From DASSUW01 sp963730535 (GTDB taxonomy: Bacteria > Actinomycetota > Thermoleophilia > Solirubrobacterales > Solirubrobacteraceae), in contig CAVSRU010000011.1 in the NCBI GenBank assembly GCA_963730535.1, forward strand, positions 296,951 to 360,950: DNA of 64,000 nt, given 5' to 3'. Shown here in pieces: positions 1-8,346 of the stretch. Under the pieces are notes generated by a model that saw only the letters and a program-made list of their open reading frames with translations, did no database searches and was not told where the DNA came from. Both the position numbers and the translations under genes were made by a program. Position 1 is the stretch's first letter. Every line of letters begins with the position of its first letter.

Positions 1-644
1 GGCGGGGCGCCGGCGGGAAGGTGCCGGATGCGGCCCGCGAGCCGCCCGAAGGCGGCGGCGAAGGCGGGCGACTCGACGCTCCTCCACACGGGCAGGCGCC
101 CGCGCGCGTCGGGCCAGCGGCCGGCGACGATCAGCGCCAGGGGCTCGGCGTGGCGCTCGACGTAGTGGTGCGCGGCGGCGTGGCCGGACGCGCCGTAGGC
201 CGAGGCCAGGGCGAGCGGCGTGCGCAGCGACCCCTCGTGCTCGGCTGCCTCGGCCGTGAACCGCCCGCCCTGGAAGATCAGCTCGCTCGCGGCGAGGTTG
301 GCCTCCGCCTCGATGCCGACCGCGAGGTCGCCGAACAGCTCGCCCGCCGTATCGAGCCGCACGGCGGCCCGGTGCCACGGGCAGAGCAGGTGGCCGATCT
401 CGTGCGCCTCGGTGAAGCGGCGGCGGGCCGGGGACTGCGTGCGGTCGACGAACAGCGCCCGCCGCTCGAACCACAGCGCGCCGAGGACGCGCGCCCGCGG
501 CGGCAGCACGACGCGCTCGCGCACGCCGGCGGCCTCGGCGAGCGCGTCGAGCGGCGTCGGCAGCACGCCGGCCACGCCCGCATGCCGGAGCGCCTCGGCG
601 CACAGGCGCTCGATCCGCGAGCGCGTGAAGGCGGGGATCTTCAC
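1..644 (-). CDS. ImmA/IrrE-family metallopeptidase (3' end outside window)
   Basis: Zinc metallopeptidase of the ImmA/IrrE family, the class that cleaves a partner XRE-type repressor. Translated from GTG 644 the frame is open to the window edge (214 codons seen). The zinc motif HEIGHLLCPWH lies near residue 90, and the downstream 'GIEAEANLAASELI' near residue 118 fits the family's third ligand Glu and following helix. The GTG overlaps the TGA of the upstream XRE gene by four bases (GTGA), so the two are translationally coupled and are probably a regulator/protease pair. No promoter of its own is expected. The C-terminus is not visible. Family call is firm; the substrate being the neighbouring XRE protein is inference. 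Confidence 0.85.
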   Translation of the reverse strand, partial: MKIPAFTRSRIERLCAEALRHAGVAGVLPTPLDALAEAAGVRERVVLPPRARVLGALWFERRALFVDRTQSPARRRFTEAHEIGHLLCPWHRAAVRLDTAGELFGDLAVGIEAEANLAASELIFQGGRFTAEAAEHEGSLRTPLALASAYGASGHAAAHHYVERHAEPLALIVAGRWPDARGRLPVWRSVESPAFAAAFGRLAGRIRHLPAGAP

Positions 645-1030
645 GGCTCGCGGCGCCGCCTGAGCTCGGCCATGAACTGGAGCGCCTCCGCCTGCTCGGC
701 CGCCGTGAGCTGGCCGAGCGCGCGCAGCGCGACCGTCATCCGGCCGCGGTCGGCCGCCGCCTCGCCGGAGGACTCATAGCCGGCGAGCGCGAGCAGCCGA
801 GCGAAGTCCAGCCCGTAGGCGACCGACAGCTCCCACAGCAGCGCCATCTCCGGCCGGGCGATCGTGCCGGTCTCGATCTGTGACAGATGGGCGTTGCGGA
901 TGCCGGTCCGGCGCTCGACCTCGCGCAGCGAGAGCCCGAGCGCGTGGCGGGCCTCGGCCAGCACCGTGGCGAGCGACGGCGGATCGGCGGGCGCGGGCAC
1001 GCGATCGATGCTGCCAGCCCGGGCGGACAC
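641..1030 (-). CDS. XRE-family helix-turn-helix regulator
   Basis: 129-residue DNA-binding regulator. Residues about 20-75 form a Cro/CI-type HTH ('LATVLAEARHALGLSLREVE' followed by RRTGIRNAHLSQIETG), with the recognition helix at NAHLSQIETG. The C-terminal 50 residues form a short helical tail. It overlaps the ImmA/IrrE gene by four bases, the usual arrangement of ImmR/ImmA-like stress or mobile-element switches, and is divergent from the AlbA_2 gene with only 41 bp between the starts, so it probably controls both directions. No integrase or phage gene is seen nearby. Start ATG 1030 is the first in frame; the alignment with XRE proteins begins near residue 18, so a shorter start is possible. 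Confidence 0.88.
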   Translation of the reverse strand: MSARAGSIDRVPAPADPPSLATVLAEARHALGLSLREVERRTGIRNAHLSQIETGTIARPEMALLWELSVAYGLDFARLLALAGYESSGEAAADRGRMTVALRALGQLTAAEQAEALQFMAELRRRREP

Positions 1031-1071
1031 CTCGTGTGCTGTCCGGCGGCGCCGCTAAGTTGCTGAGCGCG

Positions 1072-1566
1072 ATGATCGCGGGACGGGAGAGCCTCCACCT
1101 CGACGAGCCCGGCTTCTGGGGGCGCTTCGGCCGGGTCGAGCACGAGCGGCTCGAGTTCAAGACCTCGGCCGCCAACCTGCGCGAGGTGATCCCCGCGATG
1201 GCGATGACGGCGGGCGGTCAGGTCGTCCTCGGGGTGAACGACAAGCGGCGGCTGGTCGGCTGCGCGCTCGACCAGCAGGTGCTCGACGCGGTGATGCGCC
1301 GGGCGCAGGACGCCGGCGTCGACGTCGGCATCCAGCCGCTGGTCGTCGGCGGCGTGGAGCTCACGCTCGTGACCGTCCCGCACGTGACCGATCGCATCGT
1401 CACGACGTCGGACGGCCGGGTGCTGCGGCGCGTGGGGAGCGACAACCTGCCGCTGCGCGGCGAGCAGCTCGCGCGGTTCGTGCACCGGCGCCGCCGGCCG
1501 CGAGTGCGGCTCCCCGGCCTACTGGCGGTGATCGTGCAGGCCGCCGGTCCGGCTCGCGCCCGCTAG
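1072..1566 (+). CDS. AlbA_2 (Schlafen AlbA-like) domain protein
   Basis: 164-residue protein made almost entirely of an AlbA_2 putative DNA-binding domain, as found at the N-terminus of many RecG-like or Schlafen-like regulators. Diagnostic features are 'EHERLEFKTSAANLREVIPA' at the N-terminal strand-helix, 'GGQVVLGVNDKRRLVGC' in the middle and 'GRVLRRVGSDNLPL' near the C-terminus (RxGSxN motif). There is no attached helicase or winged-helix domain, so it is short for the family. Start ATG 1072 was chosen because the upstream in-frame sequence (from 880) is antisense to the XRE gene and has no domain content. It diverges from the XRE gene. Function unknown; a DNA-binding or regulatory role is inferred from the domain. 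Confidence 0.78.
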   Translation: MIAGRESLHLDEPGFWGRFGRVEHERLEFKTSAANLREVIPAMAMTAGGQVVLGVNDKRRLVGCALDQQVLDAVMRRAQDAGVDVGIQPLVVGGVELTLVTVPHVTDRIVTTSDGRVLRRVGSDNLPLRGEQLARFVHRRRRPRVRLPGLLAVIVQAAGPARAR

Positions 1567-1704
1567 CAGCGCGGACCCGACCTCGAAGATGAGGGCCGCG
1601 GCGGCGATGATGAACACATAGGCCAGCAGGGGCGAGACGCTGCGTGAGAGCACCAGCAGCGCGAAGGCGGCCACGATCGGCATCCAGTACCGCATCGAGC
1701 GCAT
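1519..1704 (-). CDS. small two-helix membrane protein
   Basis: 61-residue protein beginning MRSMRYWMPIVAAFALLVLS, with two hydrophobic helices (about residues 8-22 and 26-49) and a short polar tail. No family is recognised. Its 3' end overlaps the AlbA_2 gene tail-to-tail by 48 bp. Longer in-frame starts (to 1914) would only add sequence antisense to the secreted protein gene, so ATG 1704 is preferred. The clear membrane pattern in a GC-rich frame argues it is real, but it is short and could be chance. Confidence 0.45.
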   Translation of the reverse strand: MRSMRYWMPIVAAFALLVLSRSVSPLLAYVFIIAAAALIFEVGSALLAGASRTGGLHDHRQ

Positions 1705-1762
1705 CGTACGACTGTACTCCGTGTTGCACCCGGTGGACCGAACCTCGAGGGAAGGGAGCGAG

Positions 1763-2719
1763 ATGCGAGCGAGTCGAGTGGTGCCCGCGAGTGCCGCGGC
1801 CGTCTGTGCGCTGCTCGCGCCGGGTGTGGCGGCGGCGGCCGAGAAGCCTGGCGTCACGACGGGGGGCGCGGCCAACCTCGCGCCCACCTCGGCCGTGGTG
1901 AACGGGACCGTCAACCCGCGCGGCGCGGCGACGACGTACTTCTTCCGCTACGGGACGACGCGCAGCTACGGCGCCCAGACGCCGACGCGCTCGGCCGGCG
2001 CCGGCACGGCCGGGAAGCGGATCGCCGAGGGCCTCGCCGGGCTGGCACCGGCCACGACCTACCACTACCGCCTGGTGGCCCGCAACGCGAAGGGCGTCAC
2101 CCGTGGCGCCGACCGCACGTTCAAGACGCGCCGGCAGCCGCTCGGCGTGTCGCTGGCCGCCACGCCCAACCCGCTGTTCCCCGGCCGCGCCACGACGCTG
2201 GCCGGCGTGCTGAGCGGGACCGGCAACGCCAACCGCGCGGTCGTGCTCCAGAGCAATCCGTTCCCGTACACGCAGGGCTTCGCCAACGCATCCGACCCCC
2301 ACGTCACCGACGCCCAGGGTGGATTCGCGTTCCCGGTCCTCTCCGTGCCCGTGAACACGCAGTTCCGCGTGCTGATGCCGGCCAACCCGAACGTCGTGAG
2401 CCCGATCGTGGTCGCCGAGGCCGCCGTGCACACGGGCGTCCACACGCGCACGTCGCGGGGCTCCCGGAGCGGGGTCATCCGCTTCGCCGGCTTCGTGAAG
2501 CCGGCCATCGACGGCAGCCCCGTCCTCGTCCAGAAGCTGCGCGGCGGCGCCTGGGACACGATCGCCAAGACGTATGCGCGCCCCGTCCGCGGCAACCGGT
2601 CGCGCTACGTCAAGCGCGTGCGCCAGCGCCGCGGCGGCCGCTACCGGGTCCTCGCCTACGTGACCGGCGCCTGGTCGCCCGGCGCGTCGGCGACGGTCCA
2701 CCGCCGCGTGCGGGACTGA
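1763..2719 (+). CDS. secreted protein with Fn3-like repeat
   Basis: 318-residue exported protein. Residues 1-25 are a Sec signal peptide ('VCALLAPGVAAAAEKPG', cleavage near AAA-E). Residues about 30-115 form an Fn3-like beta-sandwich of the type common in Thermoleophilia secreted proteins ('AVVNGTVNPRGAATTYFFRY', 'LAPATTYHYRLVARNAKG'). The remaining 200 residues are another beta-rich region with no recognised family, ending in a basic tail. ATG 1763 follows GGGAG with good spacing. It is the only gene on this strand before a minus-strand gene that begins right after its stop. Role unknown; probably wall-associated or secreted. Confidence 0.8.
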   Translation: MRASRVVPASAAAVCALLAPGVAAAAEKPGVTTGGAANLAPTSAVVNGTVNPRGAATTYFFRYGTTRSYGAQTPTRSAGAGTAGKRIAEGLAGLAPATTYHYRLVARNAKGVTRGADRTFKTRRQPLGVSLAATPNPLFPGRATTLAGVLSGTGNANRAVVLQSNPFPYTQGFANASDPHVTDAQGGFAFPVLSVPVNTQFRVLMPANPNVVSPIVVAEAAVHTGVHTRTSRGSRSGVIRFAGFVKPAIDGSPVLVQKLRGGAWDTIAKTYARPVRGNRSRYVKRVRQRRGGRYRVLAYVTGAWSPGASATVHRRVRD

Positions 2720-3361
2720 TCAACCGACCTGGGCGGCGACGGCCTCTTCGACCGGGTCGTCGCCGCCCACGAGGTCGAACGTGAGCCCGGTCGTGCGCGG
2801 CTCGTGGAGGACGGCCGCGAGCGTGGCGGCGACGTCCTCGCGCGGGATCTCGCCGTCCCGTCCGATGCGGATGCGACCGGCGCCGGGATCGTCGGTCAGC
2901 CGACCGGGCCGCACGATCGTGTAGTCGAGCCCGCTAGCCGCGAGCGCGGCGTCGGCCTTGCCCTTGGCGCGCAGGTAGATCGCGAAGGTGTCGTCGCCCG
3001 ATGCGTTCGGGTCGGCGCCGACGCTCGAGACGATCACGTAGCGGGAGATGCCGGCGCGCTTGGCAGCGTCGATGAGCTTCACGGCGCCGCCGTAGTCCAC
3101 CGTCTCCTTGCGCTCGGGCCCGCTGCCGGGCCCGGCGCCGGCGGCGAAGACGACCGCGTCGGCGCCTTCGATGGCGGCCGCCACCTCGTCCTCGCCGGCG
3201 GCCTCGAGGTCGCACAGGACGGGCTCGCCGCCCGCCTCGCGCACGTCGTCGGCGTGCTCGGGCCGGCGGATCAGGGAGCGCGCCTCGTCGCCCCGCTCGC
3301 GCAGCACGCGCGCGAGGCGCAACGCCACCTTTCCGTGCCCTCCCGCGATCGCCACAAGCAT
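2720..3361 (-). CDS. NAD(P)-binding Rossmann-fold protein (atypical SDR)
   Basis: 213-residue protein of the atypical short-chain dehydrogenase type (NAD(P)H-binding, YwnB/NmrA-like). The N-terminal glycine motif is 'MLVAIAGGHGKVALRLARVL', the basic pair 'SLIRRPEHAD' after strand 2 is consistent with NADP binding, and 'DAVVFAAGAGPGSGPERKET', 'YVIVSSVGADP' and 'LDYTIVRPGRLTDDPG' are the usual later landmarks. The catalytic YxxxK of classical SDRs is replaced by 'YLRAKGKAD', which places the Tyr and Lys four apart (Y-L-R-A-K). Its stop abuts the stop of the secreted-protein gene. Substrate unknown. Confidence 0.85.
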   Translation of the reverse strand: MLVAIAGGHGKVALRLARVLRERGDEARSLIRRPEHADDVREAGGEPVLCDLEAAGEDEVAAAIEGADAVVFAAGAGPGSGPERKETVDYGGAVKLIDAAKRAGISRYVIVSSVGADPNASGDDTFAIYLRAKGKADAALAASGLDYTIVRPGRLTDDPGAGRIRIGRDGEIPREDVAATLAAVLHEPRTTGLTFDLVGGDDPVEEAVAAQVG

Positions 3362-3422
3362 GGGCGGGAGGGTACCGCCGCGGGGGCGCCGCGCCGAGCG
3401 CGGCGCCCCACAGCGTCAGTCA

Positions 3423-3475
3423 GGGTCTGTCCAAGAAGATCTGCCCCGGGCGTGGCGGGGTTCTTGGACTGGCCC
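3423..3475. terminator. long hairpin, putative terminator of the envelope operon
   Basis: A perfect 9-bp inverted repeat GTCCAAGAA (3429-3437) / TTCTTGGAC (3461-3469), extended outward by GGG/CCC and inward by a GC-rich stem, lies just beyond the stop of the minus-strand GH gene. There is no long U-tract, which is common for high-GC terminators. It separates the envelope locus from the NAD(P)-binding protein gene. Confidence 0.55.
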
Positions 3476-3480
3476 TTAGC

Positions 3481-4866
3481 TCAGCCGCGGACGGCCTGGC
3501 TCACGTAGCTGCCGGCGCGGAAGCGGTAGTACGTCCCGGCCGAGATGCGACGGCTGACCTGGAAGTAGCCGCGCGAGTCCGTGCGCTTGGACGCGATCTG
3601 CCGCCACGTGCCGCCACGCTTCTGCTCCACGCGGACGGTCCAGCGCTCGCCGGGCCGCACCTGGCCCCACAGCCGGCGCCGGATGGCGTCGACCGCGAAC
3701 GGGGTGTCGAAGTACGACAGGCTCTGCTTCGGGCGCCCGCGCTTGTCCCGCAGGCCGGACTGCCAGTTCACGCGGTTCGCCTCGTCGCGCCACAGGTACT
3801 GCGTGAACAGCTTGACGCGCTTCGAGCGCCACATGTGGTACGCCGCCCGCTGCAGGTAGCTGTTCTGCTCGCGCGTGGTGATGCCGGAGAACGGGTCCTG
3901 CGGCCGGGTCTGGTAGCCGTACTCGTCGACGAACACGTCGATCCTCCGGCTGCTGCGCAGCCCGCGGCCGCGCTTGAGGCGGTCCAGCGTGCGGATCAGG
4001 TTCGGGAGCTGGGCGACCGAGAGGCTGTCGGCGCCGGGGTTCGGCACCTCGGGCGCGCGGAAGTTGTACGGGTGCACGCCGAAGCCGTCGAGCGACGCCG
4101 CCTTGAAGCGCTTGCAGGACCCGGAGCGGATCCGCCGGAACGAGTCGCTGCGGCAGCCCAGCTGGCGCACGAACAGCATCGGGTGCATCGTCGACTTCCA
4201 CGTCCGCGCCGTCCTGCCGCGTGGGCCGAGGGCCCCGATCACGACCTCGGACGTCGGGTCCGAGCGCTTGATCGCGCTGTAGGCCGGGCGCACGAGGTTG
4301 CGGTAGAGGTGCGGCGAGACCGGCGTGCACCGGCCGCGCTTGCAGCTCGACTGCGGGGCGAGCCACTTGTTGAGGTTCGGCTCGTTCCAGAGGATGTAGC
4401 GATCAACGGTCCCGCCGTACCGCAGCGCAGCCGCCTTGACGAACGCCGCGTACTCCGCCGGCTTCGGCTTGTACTGGGGCATCCGCTTGCTCGGGTTCGA
4501 GCTCGACCACAGCGGGCCAGGGCCGGTTAGGTTGAGCGTCACGGTCATGCCCGCTGCCCGCACGCGGTTGACCGCCTGGTCGACCACGTACCACTGGTAG
4601 CGAGGATCGTTCGGGTTGTCTGCATCGAAGCCGGAGGGCTTGCTGCGCGAGTTGCTGTTGGGCGTGATCGAGCGCCAGTACGCGAGGATGCGCACGTCGT
4701 CGATGCCGAGCTTCTTCCACTCGGCGACCGCCTGGTCGGCGAGCGCGCCGCCGCCGAGCATCACCCGATCGTCGGCGATGCCGACAGCAGGGGCTGCCGC
4801 GGCCGGAGAAGCCGGCACGAGCAACAGCAAACCGAGCACCAGGAGTCCAGGAAGGATTCGAGTCAT
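3481..4866 (-). CDS. secreted GH-A clan glycoside hydrolase-like protein
   Basis: 461-residue exported protein with a signal peptide ('ILPGLLVLGLLLLVPASPAA', cleavage after AAAA). The TIM-barrel hallmarks of clan GH-A (GH5/GH39-like) are present: 'YILWNEPNLNKW' carries the acid/base Asn-Glu near residue 160, and 'IDVFVDEYGYQTRP' the likely nucleophile Glu near residue 320. A C-terminal beta-domain ('RWTVRVEQKRGGTWRQIASK') of about 70 residues follows. Start ATG 4866 overlaps the TGA of the upstream TagF-like gene (ATGA), so it is the last gene of the polymer operon and probably trims or remodels the envelope glycan. Exact substrate cannot be told. Confidence 0.8.
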   Translation of the reverse strand: MTRILPGLLVLGLLLLVPASPAAAAPAVGIADDRVMLGGGALADQAVAEWKKLGIDDVRILAYWRSITPNSNSRSKPSGFDADNPNDPRYQWYVVDQAVNRVRAAGMTVTLNLTGPGPLWSSSNPSKRMPQYKPKPAEYAAFVKAAALRYGGTVDRYILWNEPNLNKWLAPQSSCKRGRCTPVSPHLYRNLVRPAYSAIKRSDPTSEVVIGALGPRGRTARTWKSTMHPMLFVRQLGCRSDSFRRIRSGSCKRFKAASLDGFGVHPYNFRAPEVPNPGADSLSVAQLPNLIRTLDRLKRGRGLRSSRRIDVFVDEYGYQTRPQDPFSGITTREQNSYLQRAAYHMWRSKRVKLFTQYLWRDEANRVNWQSGLRDKRGRPKQSLSYFDTPFAVDAIRRRLWGQVRPGERWTVRVEQKRGGTWRQIASKRTDSRGYFQVSRRISAGTYYRFRAGSYVSQAVRG

Positions 4867-7800
4867 ACGTTTCCCAACGTGTTCGCAGTGGTGGAGTTGC
4901 GCTCGGCAGAGAGCAGGCAATCGACGACCCGCGACGCTGCGCGCCCGTCGTCGAGCTCGCAGAACGTCTCCCGAAACGCGGCATAGCGCGCGTCGTGCGC
5001 ACTACGCACTCCATCGAGGTCGCGTAGTGCCTCAGCGACCTCGTCCGTCGTCCGCAGAAGCGGCCCCGGCACTGTAGCGACGAAGTCCAGATAGAAGCCC
5101 CGGATCTCCTCGGCGTACGCGTCGAGATCGTAGGTGTAGAACAGCATCGGCCGCCCGGTGTTGGCGTAATCGACCATCATCGAGGAGTAGTCCGTGATGA
5201 GCACGTCGGCGGCCAGCATCAGCTCCGTGCCGTCCGGGAAGCTCGAGACGTCGCGCACGAAGCCGTCGGCCGTGACCGGCACGGAGTCGACGACGTAGTG
5301 GTGCTTGCGGAAGAGGATCACGGTGTCCTCCCCCACCGCCTGGCGCAGGCGTTCCAGGTCGAGCTGGAGGTCGAGCCGGTAGCGGCCACGGCGGTCGACC
5401 ACGTGGTCGCGGTAAGTTGGCGCGTAGAGCACCGTCCGCACGCCCTCGGGGATGCCCAGGCGGCGCCGGAGCTCGGCGCCGCGCGCGTCGCGATCGGCGC
5501 CGGCGAGCACGTCGACCCGCGGGTAGCCGGTCTCGAGCATCTCTCCCTCGATCGCGTACGCGCGCCGGAGGATCGGCGTCGAGAAGCGGTTCGGCGAGAG
5601 CACGTACTGCCAGTTGTCGAGCTGCCGCTCCCAGCCGCGCTCGAAGCGCCGGACCGTCTTGCGCATGTCCGACACGTCGAAGCCGAGCTTCTTGAGCGGC
5701 GTCCCGTGCCAGGTCTGGAGGCAGGTCTGCTCCGGCCGGCGCCGGAACCAGTCGGGGAAGTGGTCGTTGGCGATCACGAAGCGGGCGGTGGCCAGCGCCT
5801 CGTGGTACTCGCGACTGCCCTCGCGCAGGACGCCGGCCGTGTCCGGCACCCGGCAGCCGCCGTCGCGCACGACCCACAGGTGCTCGAGCGGCAGCTCGCG
5901 GCGCACCATCTCCTCGTGGATCGCGCGCGGGCTGTCGGAGTACTGGCGGCCGAGGAAGCTCGTATAGACGACCGCCTCGCGCACCGGCGCGGTGCGCGCC
6001 GGCTTGTACGCCGTTTCGCGCAGGCGGACCTGGTTGTAGCGGCCGCGCTCGTCCTCGTCGAGGTCGCGCTCGACCGAGAGCAGCGCATGGCCCTCGGCCG
6101 AGAGCCCGAGCGAGAACGGCTTGCGGTCGACGACCGTCGACAGCGGCAGCTGCTCGTCGAGCGCGTCGGAGATGACCATCGGCACGCCGCCGGCCCGCAG
6201 GCGCCAGCGGCCCTCGGCGAGCGGCAGCGCGCCGGCCAGCGACTCGATCGCCGCCACCGGCAGGCCCGCGGAGAACCCACCGTCCGGCGTGCGCTCGAGC
6301 GGGAACCGGTGCGCCTCGCCGCGGTCGGTGGCGATCTCGATCTCGTCCCACGCGGCGCCCGCAGGGAGCTCGCCCCCGAGCTCGAGCGTGCCGTCCGGCG
6401 CCCAGGTCGCGCGGCGCACGACGGCCGCGGCCTCCCGCTCCACCAGCGCAGCGCCGCGCCCGTGGCGCGTCACGGCGACCTGGCGGCCGTTCTCCGTCCA
6501 CGTGGCCTCCGGCACGCCGTCCGGCAGCGCGACCGGCACGCGGCGCCCGTCGTCGGCCGCCCACACCTCCCACACGCTGTCGCCGTCGCCGCGCAGCTTG
6601 GCGAGGGGCGCGCGCGCCTCGCCGTCGCGCAGCGGGAGCCGCACGCGGCGCCCGTCGCTGGTCCGCCGCAGTTCGAGCACCGGCTTGGGGCCGGGAGCAG
6701 GGCTGAGCTGGGCGGGCAGCTCGACGGCTTCGCCCACAAACCGCGGCTCACCGAGCCTCGCGGCGCCCTGGCGGACCTCGACGGCCAGTTCGGCGTCCGG
6801 CGTCAGCCCCGCCGTCACGACGGCTCCGTCGACCGCGATCTCGACCGGCCGCAGCGGCCGCCCGCCGTCGAGCGTGAAGCGCGAGCGGCGCCGCTTGAGG
6901 CCGCCGGCGTGCAGCGTCACGTACAGCTCCCAGGTGCCCTCGCGCCAGCGCCGGGCGCGCCGCAGCGCGCGCGGGTCGAGCGTCGCCTCGAAGCCGGTCC
7001 ACGACAGGTCGGTCAGCGCCTGGCGCGAGTTGCCGGTGAGCTCGGGGCGCCGCACGCTACGGGCGCGCAGCCGGATGCCGGACGTCAGGATCCGCACCCG
7101 GACGAGCGGCCCGCGGCGCAGAAGGGCGACCCGCACGCGCTGCGCGCCCTCCTCCCCGGCTCCGACGCCGTGGATGTAGGCGTGGCCGCTGACATGCAGT
7201 TCGTCGCCGCGGCGCTCGAGCCGCTCGATCGACGCCCGCATGTAGAACTCCGGCTCGACGCGGTAGATCGAGCTCGGGATCTTCAGCTCGGGGTCGGTAC
7301 GGAACGGATAGTCGCCGTACCACTTGCCGCGCACGCGCACCGGGGGCGTCGTGTAGAGCTCCTCTTTCTGGAAGCGCAGGACCTCGAGCAGCTCGGGGAC
7401 GAGGCGCCGGCGCACGAGGTGCCACTTGAGCCGCTCGATCGCCGGCAGCGGCCGGAAGATCTTCGGGCTCGCCTTGTCCAGGAACGCGTTCACGCGGTCC
7501 AGGAACAGCGCGCGGTACTCGTCGTCGGCGGCCTCGAGGCCGTTGACGTAGTAGCGCAGGTCGTCGGCGACGACGCTCTCGTCGTACCAGCGCTTGGCGC
7601 CGCGCGGCCCCTTGCGCGCGAGGTGGTCGGAGACCTCATCGATGGCCAACAGCCGGTCGGTCAGCCCGCGCGGCTCGAGCTTGCGCTGGGTGATCGACTC
7701 GGCGCCCTCGCGGATGCGCCAGTAGTAGACGGGGTCCGAGATGACGTCGACCGAGCGCGCCAGGAAGTGCGCGGGGACGGTGACCGGCGTGTCCTCGTAC

Positions 7801-8336
7801 GTCCGCCCCTCGGGGAAGCGGAAGCCGTGCTGGTCCCAGAACGAGCGGCGCCACAGCTTGTTCCAGGCCGGACGGTCGGCGAGCAGCGGGCGGAACTTGG
7901 TGACGTGGGTCTTCAGCCGCGTCTCCGGGAACGTCTTGGCCAGGAACGGCGACTGGAAGGTCGCGAAGCGGGTGAGCCGGTGGACGTTCCCGGTCGCGAA
8001 GTCCGAGCCCGTCTTGTCGAGCGCGCCGACGAGCAGCTCGTAGGCGTTCGCCGGCAGCGCGTCGTCGCTGTCGAGGAAGACGAGGAACTCGCCCCGGGCG
8101 ACGTCCGCCCCCGTGTTGCGCGCCTTGCTGAGGCCGCCGTTCTCCTGGGTGACGACGCGGAAGCGGCTGTCGCGGTCCGCGTACCGCTGGGCGATCTCAC
8201 CGCTGCGATCGGTCGAGCCGTCGTCGACGAGGATCGCCTCGAAGTCCTCGAACGTCTGCGCGAGCAGCGAGTCCAGGCACGCCTCGAGGAACTCCTCGAC
8301 GTTGTAGACCGGCACGACCACGCTGACCCTCGGCAC
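4863..8336 (-). CDS. bifunctional GT2 / CDP-glycerol glycerophosphotransferase
   Basis: 1157-residue two-enzyme fusion. Residues 1-220 are a GT-A glycosyltransferase family 2 domain (VVVPVYN start, DDG at 38-40, DSDD at 89-92). Residues about 300-760 are a long beta-rich linker with no recognised family. From about 765 to the end is a CDP-glycerol:poly(glycerophosphate) glycerophosphotransferase (TagF/TarF-like) domain: 'QTWHGTPLKKLGFD' with the catalytic His, 'VLYAPTYRDH', 'VILFRKHHYV' and 'VLITDYSSMMVDYA'. Such enzymes polymerise glycerol phosphate on the cytoplasmic face of the membrane. It overlaps the GH gene by four bases and lies 10 bp after the sulfotransferase, so it is co-transcribed with both. 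The linker is unusually long. Confidence 0.92.
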   Translation of the reverse strand: MPRVSVVVPVYNVEEFLEACLDSLLAQTFEDFEAILVDDGSTDRSGEIAQRYADRDSRFRVVTQENGGLSKARNTGADVARGEFLVFLDSDDALPANAYELLVGALDKTGSDFATGNVHRLTRFATFQSPFLAKTFPETRLKTHVTKFRPLLADRPAWNKLWRRSFWDQHGFRFPEGRTYEDTPVTVPAHFLARSVDVISDPVYYWRIREGAESITQRKLEPRGLTDRLLAIDEVSDHLARKGPRGAKRWYDESVVADDLRYYVNGLEAADDEYRALFLDRVNAFLDKASPKIFRPLPAIERLKWHLVRRRLVPELLEVLRFQKEELYTTPPVRVRGKWYGDYPFRTDPELKIPSSIYRVEPEFYMRASIERLERRGDELHVSGHAYIHGVGAGEEGAQRVRVALLRRGPLVRVRILTSGIRLRARSVRRPELTGNSRQALTDLSWTGFEATLDPRALRRARRWREGTWELYVTLHAGGLKRRRSRFTLDGGRPLRPVEIAVDGAVVTAGLTPDAELAVEVRQGAARLGEPRFVGEAVELPAQLSPAPGPKPVLELRRTSDGRRVRLPLRDGEARAPLAKLRGDGDSVWEVWAADDGRRVPVALPDGVPEATWTENGRQVAVTRHGRGAALVEREAAAVVRRATWAPDGTLELGGELPAGAAWDEIEIATDRGEAHRFPLERTPDGGFSAGLPVAAIESLAGALPLAEGRWRLRAGGVPMVISDALDEQLPLSTVVDRKPFSLGLSAEGHALLSVERDLDEDERGRYNQVRLRETAYKPARTAPVREAVVYTSFLGRQYSDSPRAIHEEMVRRELPLEHLWVVRDGGCRVPDTAGVLREGSREYHEALATARFVIANDHFPDWFRRRPEQTCLQTWHGTPLKKLGFDVSDMRKTVRRFERGWERQLDNWQYVLSPNRFSTPILRRAYAIEGEMLETGYPRVDVLAGADRDARGAELRRRLGIPEGVRTVLYAPTYRDHVVDRRGRYRLDLQLDLERLRQAVGEDTVILFRKHHYVVDSVPVTADGFVRDVSSFPDGTELMLAADVLITDYSSMMVDYANTGRPMLFYTYDLDAYAEEIRGFYLDFVATVPGPLLRTTDEVAEALRDLDGVRSAHDARYAAFRETFCELDDGRAASRVVDCLLSAERNSTTANTLGNV

Positions 8337-8346
8337 GGCGAAGATC

